Assembly (NCBI RefSeq): GCF_000721935.1
Contig: NZ_KL585390.1
Location: forward strand, 60,553-66,099
Reading direction: 5' to 3'
From: Streptomyces sp. NRRL WC-3549
GTDB lineage: Bacteria > Actinomycetota > Actinomycetes > Streptomycetales > Streptomycetaceae
Length of the DNA: 5,547 bases
This document shows positions 5,317 to 5,547 of this stretch, in pieces. Made by a program: the position numbers and the translations under genes. Position 1 is the first letter of the stretch. Each line of letters begins with the position of its first letter. Below the pieces are notes generated by a model. It saw nothing but the letters and a program-made list of their open reading frames with translations. It did not search any database and was not told the origin of the DNA.

Positions 5317-5333
5317 CCCGCCCACCGCGGGTG
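5304..5333 (+). repeat. 12-bp direct repeat across the stop of the CxxC gene
   Basis: CCACCGCGGGTG occurs at 5304-5315 and again at 5322-5333, an 18-bp period. The first copy encodes the final residues and supplies TG of the TGA stop. The duplication creates the hairpin at 5316-5332 and probably arose by slippage. Confidence 0.6.
5316..5332 (+). terminator. Hairpin directly after the CxxC gene stop
   Basis: ACCCGC (5316-5321) pairs exactly with GCGGGT (5327-5332) around a 5-nt loop, beginning at the last base of the TGA stop. No T-tract follows. It lies 24 bp before the inferred tatD -10, so it would separate the two transcripts. An alternative hairpin, GCGGG/CCCGC at 5309-5313 with 5317-5321, uses the stop codon as its loop and excludes this one. 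Confidence 0.38.
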
Positions 5334-5356
5334 CCCTGTGGCCGGCGGTCCTTTCG

Positions 5357-5362
5357 TAGAGT
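5357..5362 (+). promoter_or_regulatory. Putative -10 element of a leaderless tatD promoter
   Basis: TAGAGT, then six bases (5363-5368), then the ATG at 5369, gives a predicted transcription start at the ATG. The only upstream G-run (CGGGGC) abuts the ATG and is a poor ribosome binding site. No good -35 is visible. Confidence 0.45.
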
Positions 5363-5368
5363 CGGGGC

Positions 5369-5547
5369 ATGAGCCGTACCGAAGCCCCGCCACTGCCCGA
5401 ACCCCTGCGTGTCCCGGTCGCCGATTCGCACACCCACCTGGACATGCAGGACGCCACCGTCGAGGAGGGCCTGGCCCGCGCCACGGCGGTCAACGTGACC
5501 ACCGTCGTCCAGGTCGGCTGCGACGTGGCGGGCTCGCGGGGGGGCGC
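5369..5547 (+). CDS. tatD: TatD-family metal-dependent hydrolase, N-terminal fragment
   Basis: Fifty-nine codons are visible before the right edge. After a short Pro-rich lead, VADSHTHLDMQ carries the family's first metal ligands, the HxH pair His21 and His23 at the end of beta-strand 1 of the TIM barrel. The strand TTVVQVGCDVAGSR (44-57) fits the second barrel strand. TatD proteins are cytoplasmic Mg/metal-dependent 3'-5' DNA exonucleases and hydrolases. The remaining ligands lie outside the window. The ATG is chosen because TAGAGT lies 6 nt upstream. In this conserved actinobacterial block tatD is usually followed by rpfB, ksgA and ispE. The last residues read GSRGG, where I would expect GSRW, in a run of seven G, so the final bases may contain an error. 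Confidence 0.87.
   Translation, partial: MSRTEAPPLPEPLRVPVADSHTHLDMQDATVEEGLARATAVNVTTVVQVGCDVAGSRGG

Noticed and set aside
5004..5393. Overlapping frames on both strands around 5004-5393
   Set aside because: They are shadows of the CxxC protein gene and the tatD start and show no family motifs.
1..5547. A new defence, mobile or biosynthetic system
   Set aside because: Every well-supported gene is a conserved housekeeping or cell-envelope gene in a known actinobacterial order. No nuclease-toxin pairs, integrase, reverse transcriptase, array or prophage signal was found.

Overview
The window is high-GC actinobacterial DNA, almost certainly from Streptomyces or a close relative. Third codon positions are nearly all G or C, GTG start codons occur, and the gene order is a familiar one. 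From memory, the divergent pair of a protein O-mannosyltransferase gene and rsmI, followed by tatD, matches the Mycobacterium tuberculosis block Rv1002c/Rv1003 up to tatD, rpfB, ksgA and ispE. This is core chromosome. I see no phage, IS, CRISPR, tRNA or rRNA gene, and I do not find a new biological system here.

Layout, left to right. (1) 1-149, minus strand: the N-terminus of a YbaK/EbsC-type prolyl-tRNA editing protein, running off the left edge. (2) 150-353: a 204-bp gap with a GC-rich hairpin and three copies of a 14-bp repeat, one covering the next gene's stop codon. (3) 354-1994, minus: a membrane-anchored class B penicillin-binding protein with an NTF2-like MecA_N-type domain and a transpeptidase domain. 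(4) 2154-3866, minus: a family-39 protein O-mannosyltransferase. (5) 3867-3928: a compact divergent promoter region. (6) 3929-4760, plus: rsmI, the 16S rRNA C1402 ribose 2'-O-methyltransferase. (7) 4761-4947: an inverted-repeat-rich gap ending in a perfect 16-bp palindrome beside a ribosome binding site. (8) 4948-5316, plus: a 122-residue protein with two CxxC pairs, of unknown function. (9) 5369 to the right edge, plus: the N-terminus of a TatD-family metal-dependent hydrolase.

The strongest anomaly is technical. Bases 3959-3976 are the Tn5/Nextera mosaic-end adapter. They sit inside rsmI where about 80 bp of native sequence, including the conserved GTPIG(N/D) loop, should be, and they shift the reading frame. 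This is best read as an unremoved sequencing adapter and a false join, not as a transposon or a real mutation.

The most interesting biological pattern is that three starts (ybaK, pmt, tatD) each have a TAnnnT hexamer exactly 6 nt before the start codon and no clear ribosome binding site. That is the geometry expected of leaderless transcripts. The PBP, rsmI and the CxxC protein instead have good Shine-Dalgarno sequences. The PBP and the mannosyltransferase both act at the outer face of the membrane. The Thr-rich linker of the PBP could be a substrate of its neighbour, but that is inference.
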